A stretch of DNA of 64,000 nucleotides from contig DATJJY010000091.1 in NCBI GenBank assembly GCA_035491895.1, positions 74,602-138,601 on the forward strand. Direction: 5' to 3'. The notes under the pieces are model-generated. The model searched no databases, was not told the DNA's origin, and saw only the letters and a list, made by a program, of their open reading frames with translations. The number at the start of each line of letters is the position of its first letter. Position 1 is the stretch's first letter. This document shows, piece after piece, positions 19,304 through 29,599 of this stretch. The DNA is from DASTHG01 sp035491895. Its GTDB lineage: Bacteria > Gemmatimonadota > Gemmatimonadetes > Gemmatimonadales > GWC2-71-9. The translations under genes and the position numbers were made by a program.

Positions 19304-20526
19304 GTGCGCAGCGCATTGATTTCGACGGACGCGGCGGTGCGAGAGTTATTGCACCACTCGCTCGCCGTGGACGGCCGCGGTCTCGAGTTCTCCATCGAGA
19401 TCGCCACGCCCTTTGGGGAGATCAGTGAAGAGCAGATCGCCGAGCTGCGTCGTATCGATCCGCAGATCGTGTTCCTCGACTTCGATCAGGACACCGCCAC
19501 GGCGATCGGCCTGGCGCGGTTTCTGACGGACGGCACTCCGCAGCGCAGCATCATCGCGACCGGTCCGGCATTGTCGGCCCAGGACCTGCTCGAGGCGATG
19601 CGCGCCGGCGTGGTCGAGTATCTGCCCAAACCCCTGACCGACGAAGCGGCGAAAGCCGCCTTGGAGCGGGCGACGCGCCGGCTCGGGCTCACCGCTACGA
19701 ACCGGGAGCCGGGACAGCTCTTCGCGGTTTTCAGTCCGAAGGGCGGCGCCGGCACGACCTCGGTCGCCACCAACCTGGCGATCGTGTTGCAGCGCCTGAC
19801 CAAGAAGAAGACCCTGCTGGTCGATCTCGACCTGGAGCTCGGTGAAATCGCGGTGCAGCTCGGGGCGCGGCCGCGCTTCAGCTTCGTCGACCTGGTGCAG
19901 AACTTCTACCGCATCGACGCCGGCCTCCTCGCGACCTACATCGAGCGGCACGCGTCCGGAGTCGACTTTCTCTCCGCGCCCTTCCATCCGGATGCGGTCG
20001 ACGCCCCCGGCCACGACCAGATTCGCGCGATCCTGCACTACCTGAAGCGCCAGTACGACTACGTCGTCGTGGACACGCCGAAGTCGTTTTCCGTGGATTC
20101 CGTCGCCGCCTTCGAAGAGGCCCATCGCATTCTGCTCGTGTCGACGGTCGACGTGCCGTCGCTGCGGAACCTGCAACGCTGCCTGCCGCTGCTCGAGCGC
20201 GTAACCGGCAAAGACCGGGAGCGCCTGCGGCTCGTGATCAATCGGTACCACCCTGATGACCTGATCTCGCTCGACGACGTTCACAAGACCGTCGGCCTCA
20301 AGGCCGACTGGACGCTGAGCAACGATTACGAGACGGTCAGCCGCTCCATCAACTCCGGGTCGCCCGTCGCGGGCAACGGCGGGAAATCCCGCTACGCCCG
20401 CGATCTCCAGACGCTCGGCGCGGAGCTCGCCGGTGTGTCCGGCTCGGGCGGCGTGCCGCGGGCGAGCGGTGCCCGGTTAATGGGAATTCTCAGCCGCCTC
20501 CGCCGGCGGCCGGACGAGAAAGACAC

Positions 20527-20530
<4 letters not shown>
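19304..20530 (+). CDS. cpaE: Tad pilus localisation ATPase CpaE/TadZ
   Basis: 408 residues from GTG 19304 with an AGGGGGAG ribosome-binding site. A receiver-like domain (about 1-125) is followed by a MinD/ParA-type ATPase with deviant Walker A KGGAGTT (about residue 146), LLVDLDLELGE and the YDYVVVDTPKSF Walker B region. TadZ/CpaE proteins place the Tad machine in the cell. The atypical receiver domain probably serves in interaction, not phosphorylation. The stop overlaps cpaF as ATGA. Confidence 0.92.
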
Positions 20531-21956
<1,426 letters not shown>

Positions 21957-21963
<7 letters not shown>

Positions 21964-22940
21964 CCTCGCTCGGGCTGTGGGGCGCCGCCAGTCTCGTCTT
22001 CGCTGCCGTGGCGCTTGGCACCGTGGCCGTGGCGCTCGGTTTGCAATGGGCCGGGGAGCTGCGCCAGCGCCGCGTCGCGGTTCGCCAACTGAGCGATCTT
22101 ACGGCCGGAGCGGCGGTGGCCGGCTCCGGGGGCGCATTTCGCGATGCGCAGCTCGCGGAGTCGAAATGGATGCAGGCGATCGCCGCGCGCATCCCACAGC
22201 TGCGCGGTCTCGGCGGAGCGCTCCAGCAAGCCGCCATTCCATGGACGCCGCAAAGCTTCGTTGCCCTCTCGGTCGGCCTCGCGTTGGCTGCCGCCCTGCT
22301 CGTCGCGGTGGTGTTCCCCGTCTGGCCGGCCATCCTCCTGGTCGCGGCATGTACCGGTGCGCTTCCCTACCTCCAGCTCAGGCGGAAGACGAAGCGCAGG
22401 CTCGCCGCGCTCGAAGAGCAGCTTCCCGAGGCGATCGACCTGATCGGCCGGGCGATGCGGGCGGGACATCCCCTCTCGGCGGGCTTGAAGATGGCCGGGG
22501 ATGAGACCGCCGATCCGCTCTCGGGAGAGCTGCGCCGCGTCTTTGAGGAGCAGCGGTTCGGGATGCCGTTCGAGGAGGCCATCATGGGGTTGTGTGACCG
22601 TGTGGCCCTCATCGACGTGCGCATCCTGGTCACGGCGATCCTGGTGCAGCGCGACGTCGGCGGTAATCTCGCCGAAGTGCTGGACAAGATCGCGTACGTG
22701 ATTCGCGAACGATTCACGATTCGGCGGCAGCTCCGCGTCTACACGGCGCAGGGCCGGTTCAGCGGCATCGTCCTGGCGCTGCTCCCCGTCGCCGTCGGAT
22801 CGGCGCTGTTCTTCATCAATCGGCCGTACATGATCACGTTGTTTTACGATCCGATCGCGCGGTATTTCCTGATCCTGGCCGTGATCCTGCAGATCCTCGG
22901 GTACTTCTGGATCCGCAAGATCGTGGACATCGAGATTTGA
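21957..22940 (+). CDS. tadB: Tad pilus inner-membrane platform protein TadB
   Basis: 327 residues, a type II secretion F-type protein. Membrane helices lie near the N-terminus and at about 95-135, followed by the T2SSF domain (LPEAIDLIGRAMRAGHPLSAGLKMAGDE, RFGMPFEEAI) and two C-terminal helices. With TadC it forms the inner-membrane platform over which CpaF works. Its start lies within the end of cpaF. Confidence 0.92.
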
Positions 22941-22950
22941 GAGGTCAGCG

Positions 22951-23880
22951 ATGACGTATCTAGTAGCCGGGCTCTTCGGTGTGGCGGTGGCCATCATGGT
23001 GACGCTCGTCGCGCGTCTCGTGCCCACCCGGCCGCGCGCCGTGGCTCGCCAGCTCGCGGAGCTGGAACGGACGAGCGCCGCCGCAGCGGGGGCGGAGCGG
23101 CAGGGACGGCAGCGTCGCTCGCAAGAGCTCAAGGCAGTGCTCGAGTTCATTGGCGATCGAGTCGACCAGGATCCGCGTCGGGCCAGTCAGCTGCAGGAGC
23201 TCATGATACACGCGGGATACCGGGAGTCCGGCGTAGTCGCCATTTATTGGGGCGCGCGAGTAGCGCTCACCGTGGGACTCGGTATCGGGTTCTTCCTCCT
23301 GGTCAAACTGGTGGGGGGCGATGCGTTCAAGTCGCTGATCGCCGGGGTTTGGGGCGCGGCGCTCGGTTGGGTTGGTCCGGCCATGCACGTCGGCGGCCGG
23401 GCCAGACGGCGCCAGAAGGAGCTGCAGCGCACGCTACCGGACGCCCTGGACCTGTTGATCGTGTGCGTAGAGGCGGGGCTCGCCCTGAACCAGGCGCTGG
23501 TCCGTGTGGCCGAGGAGATCCGGCACGTCAGTGCCCTCACGAGCGTTGAGCTCTCTCAGGTCAATTACGAGATTCGCGCGGGGATCCCCCGCGAGGAAGC
23601 CCTCAAAAACCTCGGCGAGCGCACCGGCGTGGCGGACCTGCGGTCACTGACGGCGATGCTGATCCAGACGGATCGCTTCGGCACATCGATCGCCCAGGCG
23701 TTGCGGGTTCATTCCGACACGTTGCGCACCAAGCGTCGCCAGCGCGCCGAGGAAGCGGCCGCGAAGACGACGATCAAGCTCGTCTTTCCGCTCGCCTGTT
23801 GCATCTTCCCCGCCCTGTTCGTCGTGATCCTCGGGCCGGCCATGGTGCAGATCTACCGCACCCTGCTCGGCATGAAATGA
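22951..23880 (+). CDS. tadC: Tad pilus inner-membrane platform protein TadC
   Basis: 309 residues. It has the same architecture as TadB: an N-terminal helix, the T2SSF domain with LPDALDLLIVCVEAGLALNQALVRVAEEI and LRSLTAMLIQTDRFGTSIAQALRVHSDTLRTKRRQRAEEAA, and a C-terminal helix pair. Both this and TadB are usually required for pilus biogenesis. A GAGG ribosome-binding site lies upstream. The stop overlaps the DUF192 gene as ATGA. Confidence 0.92.
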   Translation: MTYLVAGLFGVAVAIMVTLVARLVPTRPRAVARQLAELERTSAAAAGAERQGRQRRSQELKAVLEFIGDRVDQDPRRASQLQELMIHAGYRESGVVAIYWGARVALTVGLGIGFFLLVKLVGGDAFKSLIAGVWGAALGWVGPAMHVGGRARRRQKELQRTLPDALDLLIVCVEAGLALNQALVRVAEEIRHVSALTSVELSQVNYEIRAGIPREEALKNLGERTGVADLRSLTAMLIQTDRFGTSIAQALRVHSDTLRTKRRQRAEEAAAKTTIKLVFPLACCIFPALFVVILGPAMVQIYRTLLGMK

Positions 23881-24248
23881 GGCCTGCCTTCACGGTCACA
23901 AACGTTACCCGGGGCCGCTGTGTTGCCGCGCGTGTGTGGCTCGCCGATCGGTGGTGGTCGCGGTTGCGCGGCCTGTTGGGGAGGAGTCCGTTGCGTGAAG
24001 GAGAGGGGTTGATGCTCATGCCATGCAAGGCAGTGCATATGCTGGGAATGCGCTATCCGATCGACGTCGTCTTTCTCGATCGCCAGGGAGGCGTCGTGGC
24101 CACGTATCATCGCCTGGAGCCTGGTGCACGCTCGCACTGGCATCGGCAAGCGGCGCTGGCGCTGGAGCTCCGGGCCGGGACGTTACAGCACACAGAGACC
24201 CGAACAGGCGACGCGCTGCAATGGTGTCCGACTCCGGAGGCCGCGTGA
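23877..24248 (+). CDS. DUF192 family protein
   Basis: 123 residues from ATG 23877, overlapping the tadC stop as ATGA. The DUF192 (PF02643) core is clear: ARVWLADRWWSRLRGLLGR, GLMLMPCKAVHMLGMRYPIDVVFLD, then ALELRAGT. The biochemical function of the family is unknown. No signal peptide is seen. Being overlapped at both ends with pilus genes, it is probably made together with the Tad machine, an association worth testing. Confidence 0.85.
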   Translation: MRPAFTVTNVTRGRCVAARVWLADRWWSRLRGLLGRSPLREGEGLMLMPCKAVHMLGMRYPIDVVFLDRQGGVVATYHRLEPGARSHWHRQAALALELRAGTLQHTETRTGDALQWCPTPEAA

Positions 24249-25570
24249 GCGCGCCGGCGACGATCGATCGCACCGACTTCGTGATTCCGTTTCCGCCGGA
24301 AACCACCGCGGACACGGGACTCTCGCCCGAATCGATCGCTGAACTGCTGCTCAAGACCCTGTACGTCCAGGGCGCCCGCAGCGGTCAGGAGCTGGTGGCG
24401 TCGATTGGTCTGCCGTTCTCCATCGTCGATGAGCAGCTCGTTCAGCTGCAGCAGCAGCGGCTCATCGAGGTGAAGCGCACGGCCGGGGCGGGGCGTGGCG
24501 GGTACATCTTCGATCTGACTTCCGCGGGCGGCGACCGCGCGCGTGAGGCGATGGCGGCCGGGCAGTACGTGGGGCCGGCGCCGGTAACGCTCGAATACTA
24601 TCGGTCGTGGATCGAGCAGCAGTCCATCCGCCACGTGCACGTGACGCGCGAGCGGCTGCTGGCGGCCTTCAGTCACATGGTACTCGACCCGGAGTTCATC
24701 GAAGGCTTCGGCCCCGCGGTCAACTCCGCAAAGTCGCTGTTCATCTTCGGCGACTCCGGAAACGGGAAGACCATGATCGCCGAAGTGCTCGCGCGCCTGT
24801 TGGGCGGGGTCTATTACCTGCCCTACGCGGTGGACATCGGCGGGCAAATCATGGTGGTCCACGATCCGGTTTACCACCGTCCGGCGTCCGAGCAAACAAG
24901 CGGTTCGCCGGATGACCCGGAGTGGCTGCGGGATGTCCCGGAGTACGACCGTCGCTTCGCGCGCGTGGAGCGCCCGGTGGTCCTCACCGGCGGCGAGCTG
25001 ACGCTGGAGCAGCTCGATCTGCAATACGATCGCGATACCAAGATGTACCAGGCGCCGTTCCAGGTGAAAGCGAACGGTGGGGTGCTCATCCTCGACGATT
25101 TCGGTCGGCAGCGCGTGCCGCCGCGGGATCTGCTCAACCGGTGGATCCTGCCGCTCGAGAAGCGCATCGACTTTCTGACCCTGCACACCGGGTCGAAATT
25201 CCCGGTCCCGTTCGAGAGCCTGCTGATCTTCGCGACCAACCTCGATCCCGGTGATCTGGTGGAAGAGGCGTTCCTCCGGCGCATCCACTACAAGGTCCGC
25301 ACGGATAGCCCGTCGCGACTGCAATACGAAGAGATCTTCCGTCGCTGCGCGAAATTGCAGGGTTTGACGTATCGCGCCGAGGCGGTCGCGCAGGTGTATC
25401 GCGACTTCTATGACGCGCGCGGGATCGCCCCACGCAGCTGCCATCCGCGCGACCTGATCGATCACGTCTGCGACTTCGCCCGCTTCCACACGGTCGAGCC
25501 GACGCTGTCGCCCGAGCTGATCGACCGGGCCTGCCGGTCGTATTTCCTGGATGCATCGAAGCGGCTATGA
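24245..25570 (+). CDS. AAA+ ATPase with N-terminal winged-helix domain, Tad-locus associated
   Basis: 441 residues from GTG 24245, which overlaps the DUF192 stop as GTGA. Residues about 25-110 form a winged-helix-like domain (LLLKTLYVQGARSGQELVASIGLP ... LIEVKRTAGAGRGGYIFDLTSAG). An AAA+ core follows, with Walker A FGDSGNGKTM (about residue 172), Walker B GGVLILDDFGRQ, sensor ESLLIFATNLDP and an arginine-finger-like FLRRIHYK. It does not resemble a secretion ATPase. It may be a remodelling or regulatory ATPase of the pilus locus; the function is unknown. Confidence 0.8.
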   Translation: MSAPATIDRTDFVIPFPPETTADTGLSPESIAELLLKTLYVQGARSGQELVASIGLPFSIVDEQLVQLQQQRLIEVKRTAGAGRGGYIFDLTSAGGDRAREAMAAGQYVGPAPVTLEYYRSWIEQQSIRHVHVTRERLLAAFSHMVLDPEFIEGFGPAVNSAKSLFIFGDSGNGKTMIAEVLARLLGGVYYLPYAVDIGGQIMVVHDPVYHRPASEQTSGSPDDPEWLRDVPEYDRRFARVERPVVLTGGELTLEQLDLQYDRDTKMYQAPFQVKANGGVLILDDFGRQRVPPRDLLNRWILPLEKRIDFLTLHTGSKFPVPFESLLIFATNLDPGDLVEEAFLRRIHYKVRTDSPSRLQYEEIFRRCAKLQGLTYRAEAVAQVYRDFYDARGIAPRSCHPRDLIDHVCDFARFHTVEPTLSPELIDRACRSYFLDASKRL

Positions 25571-25612
25571 CGCGCTGGTCATTGGCTGAAGCCCATGGAG
25601 TGTGAGGACCAC

Positions 25613-26194
25613 ATGAACGAAGTGATTCTCGGCGTGCCACGGCACACGAATCCCGAAGCGCACCTGCTTGATCTGGAAGACGCGAATCGCCGGTTGCGGC
25701 GCTTCGCCTGGTCCGTCCTGATCGGCGCGGTCGTCGTCCTCGGCGGCACCGCCGCGGTCGTAGCGATGTTCGCGACGCAGCGTCTCCCGTCGCCGGGATC
25801 GGTCGTCCAGGCGCGCAGCTTCGTACTTCAGGACGCGCAGGGCAGAGTCCGCGCCACCTGGGGGGTGACGAAGGAAGGGGGCGTGCAGCTCGCACTGCAA
25901 GACGACCAGGGGAATCCACGCGCCCGCATGAGCGTACTGGAGGACGGATCAACCGGCCTGGCGCTGGTGGACAGCGCCGGCCACCCACGCGCGGCGCTCG
26001 GGCTTCTGTCCGACGGCACGATCAATCTCGTGTTCGCCGACGAGGGCGGGCGCAGCCGAGCCGTGTTCGGCCTGACATCGGGAGGAGCGCCGAGCCTCAT
26101 TCTCGCGGACGGAAAAGGCGTGACCCGAGCCGGCCTCAGTGTCACGACCAGCGGGAAGGCGACGGAGACAGTGGATGAAACGGGCGGACCCTAA
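25613..26194 (+). CDS. Single-pass membrane protein with five 23-residue repeats
   Basis: 193 residues from ATG 25613; GAGG 5 bases upstream favours it over ATG 25595. One transmembrane helix spans residues 33-54. From residue 70 to 184 there are five tandem repeats of exactly 23 residues (70-92, 93-115, 116-138, 139-161, 162-184) sharing the pattern DxxGxxRA, a hydrophobic run and a glycine turn. This predicts a beta-repeat rod or a small beta-solenoid outside the cytoplasm. The family is not recognised by name. It ends the Tad-linked operon and is followed at once by the inverted-repeat element. Confidence 0.75.
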   Translation: MNEVILGVPRHTNPEAHLLDLEDANRRLRRFAWSVLIGAVVVLGGTAAVVAMFATQRLPSPGSVVQARSFVLQDAQGRVRATWGVTKEGGVQLALQDDQGNPRARMSVLEDGSTGLALVDSAGHPRAALGLLSDGTINLVFADEGGRSRAVFGLTSGGAPSLILADGKGVTRAGLSVTTSGKATETVDETGGP

Positions 26195-26262
26195 GAGCTA
26201 GACGCAGCAGACGCACCGGGGGGAACAGCAGACCGAAATCAGGTAGGCGATCGTCAAGAAAG

Positions 26263-26299
26263 GGTGCGGCACGCGTGAAAACGATGCCGCACCTTTTTT
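26263..26299 (+). terminator. Rho-independent terminator
   Basis: A perfect 9-bp stem, GGTGCGGCA (26263-26271) with TGCCGCACC (26285-26293), encloses a 13-base loop and is followed by TTTTTT (26294-26299). It should end transcripts coming from the Tad operon. It lies inside the inverted-repeat element, just upstream of the four-helix-bundle gene. Confidence 0.85.
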
Positions 26300-26320
26300 C
26301 CTTTCTCCTACCTTCACCGC

Positions 26321-26701
26321 ATGCCACTTCATCAGAAACTGAAGGCTTGGCAACATTCCCAACGCTTAGCGGTAGAGTGCGCAAAGGCCGCCGCCGGCTT
26401 TCCCGAATACGAACAGAACAACCTCGCCGATCAGTTGAGACGCGCCAGCTATAGGGTGACCTTGAACATCGCTGAGGGCAGTTCGCGTCGAGGTAGTCGG
26501 GAGTACCGTAAGTACCTCGACACCGCTTGGGCATCGCTCGCTGAAGCACAGACTGCCCTCGAGATCGCACGGGATGTGGGGTACTTGCAGCTCGCTGAGT
26601 ATGGTCGCCTCGAAGCACTTGCCGTGGAGACGAGCAAGACGCTGTTTGGGTTACTGCGGAAAATCACGGAATCCGCATCGGGCACCACCAAGTCCCGTTA
26701 A
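26321..26701 (+). CDS. Four-helix-bundle protein of the 23S rRNA IVS family
   Basis: 126 residues. The sequence matches the IVS-encoded four-helix-bundle family (PF05635): LKAWQHSQRLAVECAKAAAGFPEYEQNNLADQLRRASYRVTLNIAEGSSRRGSREYRKYLDTAWASLAEAQTALEIARDVGYL is its typical core in order. Members fold as pentameric bundles related to Avd of retroelements and probably bind nucleic acid; their role is unknown. The base composition is less GC-rich than in the neighbours. The start is only 22 bases past the T tract of a terminator, so it needs its own promoter or read-through; no ribosome-binding site is obvious. Confidence 0.85.
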   Translation: MPLHQKLKAWQHSQRLAVECAKAAAGFPEYEQNNLADQLRRASYRVTLNIAEGSSRRGSREYRKYLDTAWASLAEAQTALEIARDVGYLQLAEYGRLEALAVETSKTLFGLLRKITESASGTTKSR

Positions 26702-26765
26702 CTGTTCTCCCCGGTGCGTCTGTTGCGTCTAGCCTTTGCCGTGCCTGCTTCACTAGCTTTTCCTC

Positions 26766-28634
26766 ATGTCTGTGCCCTACGACGTCATCATCATCGGTGG
26801 CGGCCACGCCGGCACCGAAGCCGCCGCAGCCGCTGCCCGACTCGGCGCTCGCACCCTCTTGCTCACGAGCAACCTCGATACGATCGGGCAGATGAGTTGC
26901 AACCCCGCCATCGGCGGCATCGCCAAGGGCACGGTGGTGAGAGAGGTGGATGCATTGGGCGGCATCATGGGCCGCGCCGCCGACCGCGCCACGATTCAGT
27001 TTCGCATGCTCAACCGCTCGAAGGGTCCCGCCGTGTGGGCCCCGCGGGCGCAGGCCGACCGATCGCTGTATCGCCGTGCCGTGCGCGCACTGCTCGAGCG
27101 CCTGCCTTCGCTCGAGCTGACCCAGGGGATGGCGGCGCGGCTGTTGGTGGAGCACGCGCGCGTCAGGGGCATCGAGACGACGGATGGTCGCCGCTTCCTT
27201 GCAAGCGCCGTCATCATCACTGCTGGGACATTCCTCCGCGGGCGGATTCACCTCGGCAAAGACACCCAGATCCCGGCCGGCCGCGCAGGGGATCAGCCAT
27301 CGCTGGCAATGGCACAAGCCATTGAGGATATTGGACTTACAGTATCGCGGTTCAAGACGGGGACTCCGCCTCGCGTGGACGGACGCTCGGTGGACTGGAG
27401 CAAGGTGGAGCGCCAGGACGGAGAGAACGATGGCTATCGCTTCTCCTTCTACGAGCGCGTCGAGTTGCCGCGGCAGGTGCCGTGCTGGATTACGTGGGCC
27501 GGTGAGCCTGTAAAGGAGATCATCAAGGCTCACATCACCGAATCGGCGCTGTACGGCGGTGCCATCGCGGGTCGCGGGCCCCGCTACTGTCCGTCGGTCG
27601 AGGACAAGATCGTGAAGTTCCCCGACGCCCCGCGGCACCAGATCTTCCTGGAGCCTGAGGGGCTGGACACGCACGAGCTGTACGTGAACGGGCTGTCGAC
27701 ATCCCTACCAGTCCACGTCCAGCTCGAATTCCTGCACGCCGTCCCGGGCCTCGAGCGCGCCCTGATGACGCGTCCCGGATACGCGATCGAGTATGACTAC
27801 TATCCCCCCGATCAGCTCACGCCGTGGCTCGAGACGAAGGCGGTCGAGCGGCTGTTCTTCGCGGGCCAGATCAACGGTACGACCGGATACGAAGAGGCGG
27901 CGGGCCAGGGGGTCGTCGCGGGGATCAACGCGGTGCGTCGGGCTCGTGGTCTCGAGCCGGTGGTGTTCGGTCGCGACGACGCGTACATCGGCGTCCTGGT
28001 CGACGACCTCGTGACCCGGGGGGTGGATGAGCCGTACCGGCTCTTCACTTCGCGCGCCGAGTTCCGGTTGCTGCTGCGACAGGACAACGCACTGCGTCGA
28101 CTCTTTCCGCTCGCTGAGCGGCTCGGGCTCCTGTCGGACGACGAGCGGCGCACGGCGACCGGGCGACTGGAGGAAGAGGAAAGGATCCTCGCGCGCGCGC
28201 GCGACACGACGATCACGCCGCAGCAGGCGGCGCTCGCGTTGGCCGCGAGCGGAGGCACCCTGGCAGGGCCGGAACGCATCGCTACGGTCGCGCGGCGGCC
28301 GCGCGTGTCGCTCCGTGCCTTGCTCGAATCGGTCGCCGCTCGGGAGGACTCGAACCCGGAGTCGATCACGGCTGCGGAGATCGAGTTGAAGTACGATGGC
28401 TACCTGGCGCGCGAGCGGGATGCGGCGCGCCGACTCGCCGAGCTCGCCTCGTTCACTCTACCAGTGGACCTTCCCTACCCGACGTTCGCCAGTCTTTCGA
28501 CGGAGTCGCGGCAGAAGCTCGAGCGGATCCGTCCGACGTCGCTCGCACAGGCAGCCCGCGTGCCCGGCGTCTCTCCCAGCGACCTGCACAACCTCGTCAT
28601 GGAAACGATCCGCTGGAGGCGGCGGGTCGCATAG
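26766..28634 (+). CDS. mnmG: tRNA uridine-5-carboxymethylaminomethyl modification enzyme MnmG (GidA)
   Basis: 622 residues, the full family length. It has the FAD-binding Rossmann motif IIGGGHAGTEAA at the N-terminus, SCNPAIGGIAKG, GTFLRGRIHLG, RFKTGTPPRVDGRS, the second conserved FAGQINGTTGYEEAAGQG and a C-terminal helical domain. With MnmE it modifies wobble uridines of tRNA. As in many bacteria it lies next to parAB, near the expected origin. The methyltransferase gene rsmG (gidB), usually between mnmG and parA, is absent here. The TAG stop ends 2 bases before the first parS site. Confidence 0.96.
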   Translation: MSVPYDVIIIGGGHAGTEAAAAAARLGARTLLLTSNLDTIGQMSCNPAIGGIAKGTVVREVDALGGIMGRAADRATIQFRMLNRSKGPAVWAPRAQADRSLYRRAVRALLERLPSLELTQGMAARLLVEHARVRGIETTDGRRFLASAVIITAGTFLRGRIHLGKDTQIPAGRAGDQPSLAMAQAIEDIGLTVSRFKTGTPPRVDGRSVDWSKVERQDGENDGYRFSFYERVELPRQVPCWITWAGEPVKEIIKAHITESALYGGAIAGRGPRYCPSVEDKIVKFPDAPRHQIFLEPEGLDTHELYVNGLSTSLPVHVQLEFLHAVPGLERALMTRPGYAIEYDYYPPDQLTPWLETKAVERLFFAGQINGTTGYEEAAGQGVVAGINAVRRARGLEPVVFGRDDAYIGVLVDDLVTRGVDEPYRLFTSRAEFRLLLRQDNALRRLFPLAERLGLLSDDERRTATGRLEEEERILARARDTTITPQQAALALAASGGTLAGPERIATVARRPRVSLRALLESVAAREDSNPESITAAEIELKYDGYLARERDAARRLAELASFTLPVDLPYPTFASLSTESRQKLERIRPTSLAQAARVPGVSPSDLHNLVMETIRWRRRVA

Positions 28635-28636
28635 CA

Positions 28637-28652
28637 CGTTTCACGTGAAACG
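28637..28652. other. parS: parS centromere site 1
   Basis: The 14-base perfect palindrome GTTTCACGTGAAAC (28638-28651) matches the core of the universal bacterial parS consensus (TGTTTCACGTGAAACA); only the outermost bases differ. It is the loading site for ParB encoded downstream and lies in the 143-base gap between mnmG and parA. Confidence 0.95.
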
Positions 28653-28666
28653 ATGCTGGTAACAAC

Positions 28667-28682
28667 GGTTTCACGTGAAACT
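28667..28682. other. parS: parS centromere site 2
   Basis: A second copy of the perfect core GTTTCACGTGAAAC (28668-28681), centred exactly 30 bases from the first site, about three helical turns, so both sites face the same side of the DNA. Two close parS sites beside parAB mark an origin-proximal centromere. Confidence 0.95.
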
Positions 28683-28742
28683 CTGCCGCTGTGTTGCATG
28701 TTCGCCGTTCTCCATTAGATTAGCGGACAACACGTTACATCA

Positions 28743-28770
28743 TTGACTACGTAAGTAATTGCCGTAAAAG
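28743..28770 (+). promoter_or_regulatory. Candidate promoter for parA
   Basis: TTGACT (28743-28748), a 16-base spacer and TAAAAG (28765-28770) place a transcription start at or next to the parA ATG at 28778, which has no Shine-Dalgarno. An alternative is TTGCAT (28694-28699) with TAGATT (28716-28721). Both are moderate matches only. Confidence 0.35.
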
Positions 28771-28777
28771 AACTTAT

Positions 28778-29599
28778 ATGCCATCACGCGTCATCGCGGT
28801 CGCTAACCAAAAGGGCGGCGTCGGCAAGACGACGACGGCAGTGAACCTCGCCGCCTCGCTCGCCACTGCCGAACGCAAGACGCTGCTCATCGACGCCGAT
28901 CCCCAGGGGAACGCAACGAGCGGCGTGGGAATCGACCGCGCTGCGCTGCAGCACTCGCTCTACGACGCACTGCTCGACGGCCAGCCGCTCTCCGGAACAC
29001 GCGTCAACGCCGTGCACTTTCCCTTCCTCGACGTCGTCCCCGCGACTCAAGACCTGGTCGGTGCCGAGCTCGAGCTCGTCAATCGCTCGGGACGTGAGAC
29101 GGTGCTGCGCCGTGCGCTGGCCGACGTGAAAGATGAGTATCAGTACGTCGTCATCGATTGCCCGCCGTCGCTCGGCCTGCTCACCCTCAACGTCCTCACC
29201 GCCGCCGACGGCGTGCTCATTCCGATCCAGTGCGAGTATTACGCCCTGGAAGGGCTGTCCCAGCTCTTGAACACCATCAAGCTCGTGCAACGCAATTTCA
29301 ATCCGTCGCTCGCGATCGACGGCGTGCTGCTCACGATGTACGACGCTCGCCTCAATCTCTCCCGCCAGGTCGCCGAAGAAGCGAAGGAATACTTCGGCGC
29401 CGGGATGTTCGCGGTCACGATCCCGCGCAACGTCCGCCTCGCGGAAGCGCCGAGCTTCGGGAAACCGATTCTCCTGTACGACGTGCAATCGGTCGGAGCC
29501 AAGAGCTACCTCGCCATCGCCCAGGAGCTGATCCGGCGCGTCGAGCGGGGAGCGCCCACCGTGACGAGGGAACCGACCGTACAACCGGAGGTCGCATGA
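28778..29599 (+). CDS. parA: Chromosome-partitioning ATPase ParA (Soj)
   Basis: 273 residues. Deviant Walker A KGGVGKTTT at residue about 11, LLIDADPQGNATSGVG, and the Walker B region YQYVVIDCPPSLGLLTLN are all present. It is the chromosomal short-form ParA without an N-terminal helix-turn-helix. Its stop overlaps parB as ATGA. It acts with ParB and the two adjacent parS sites in origin segregation. The preceding 143 bases hold the parS sites and candidate promoters. Confidence 0.96.
   Translation: MPSRVIAVANQKGGVGKTTTAVNLAASLATAERKTLLIDADPQGNATSGVGIDRAALQHSLYDALLDGQPLSGTRVNAVHFPFLDVVPATQDLVGAELELVNRSGRETVLRRALADVKDEYQYVVIDCPPSLGLLTLNVLTAADGVLIPIQCEYYALEGLSQLLNTIKLVQRNFNPSLAIDGVLLTMYDARLNLSRQVAEEAKEYFGAGMFAVTIPRNVRLAEAPSFGKPILLYDVQSVGAKSYLAIAQELIRRVERGAPTVTREPTVQPEVA

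Larger units (their letters stand above)
26197..26733 (+). mobile_element. IVS-like element: four-helix-bundle gene inside a 32-base inverted repeat
   Basis: Arms 26197-26228 and 26702-26733 are reverse complements at 30 of 32 positions. Both differences (26207/26723 and 26222/26708) are G opposite T, so in plus-strand RNA they would be G-U wobble pairs and the 32-bp stem would be unbroken. The enclosed 473 bases hold a terminator-like hairpin and a four-helix-bundle (IVS protein) gene. This is the architecture of 23S rRNA intervening sequences, whose complementary ends are cut by RNase III, but here it lies between two protein genes. No target duplication is seen. Confidence 0.7.

Noticed and set aside
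28727..28750. Reverse copy of the TGATGTAA part of the suf/Tad element ahead of parA
   Set aside because: Only eight bases agree in reverse orientation, which is expected by chance.
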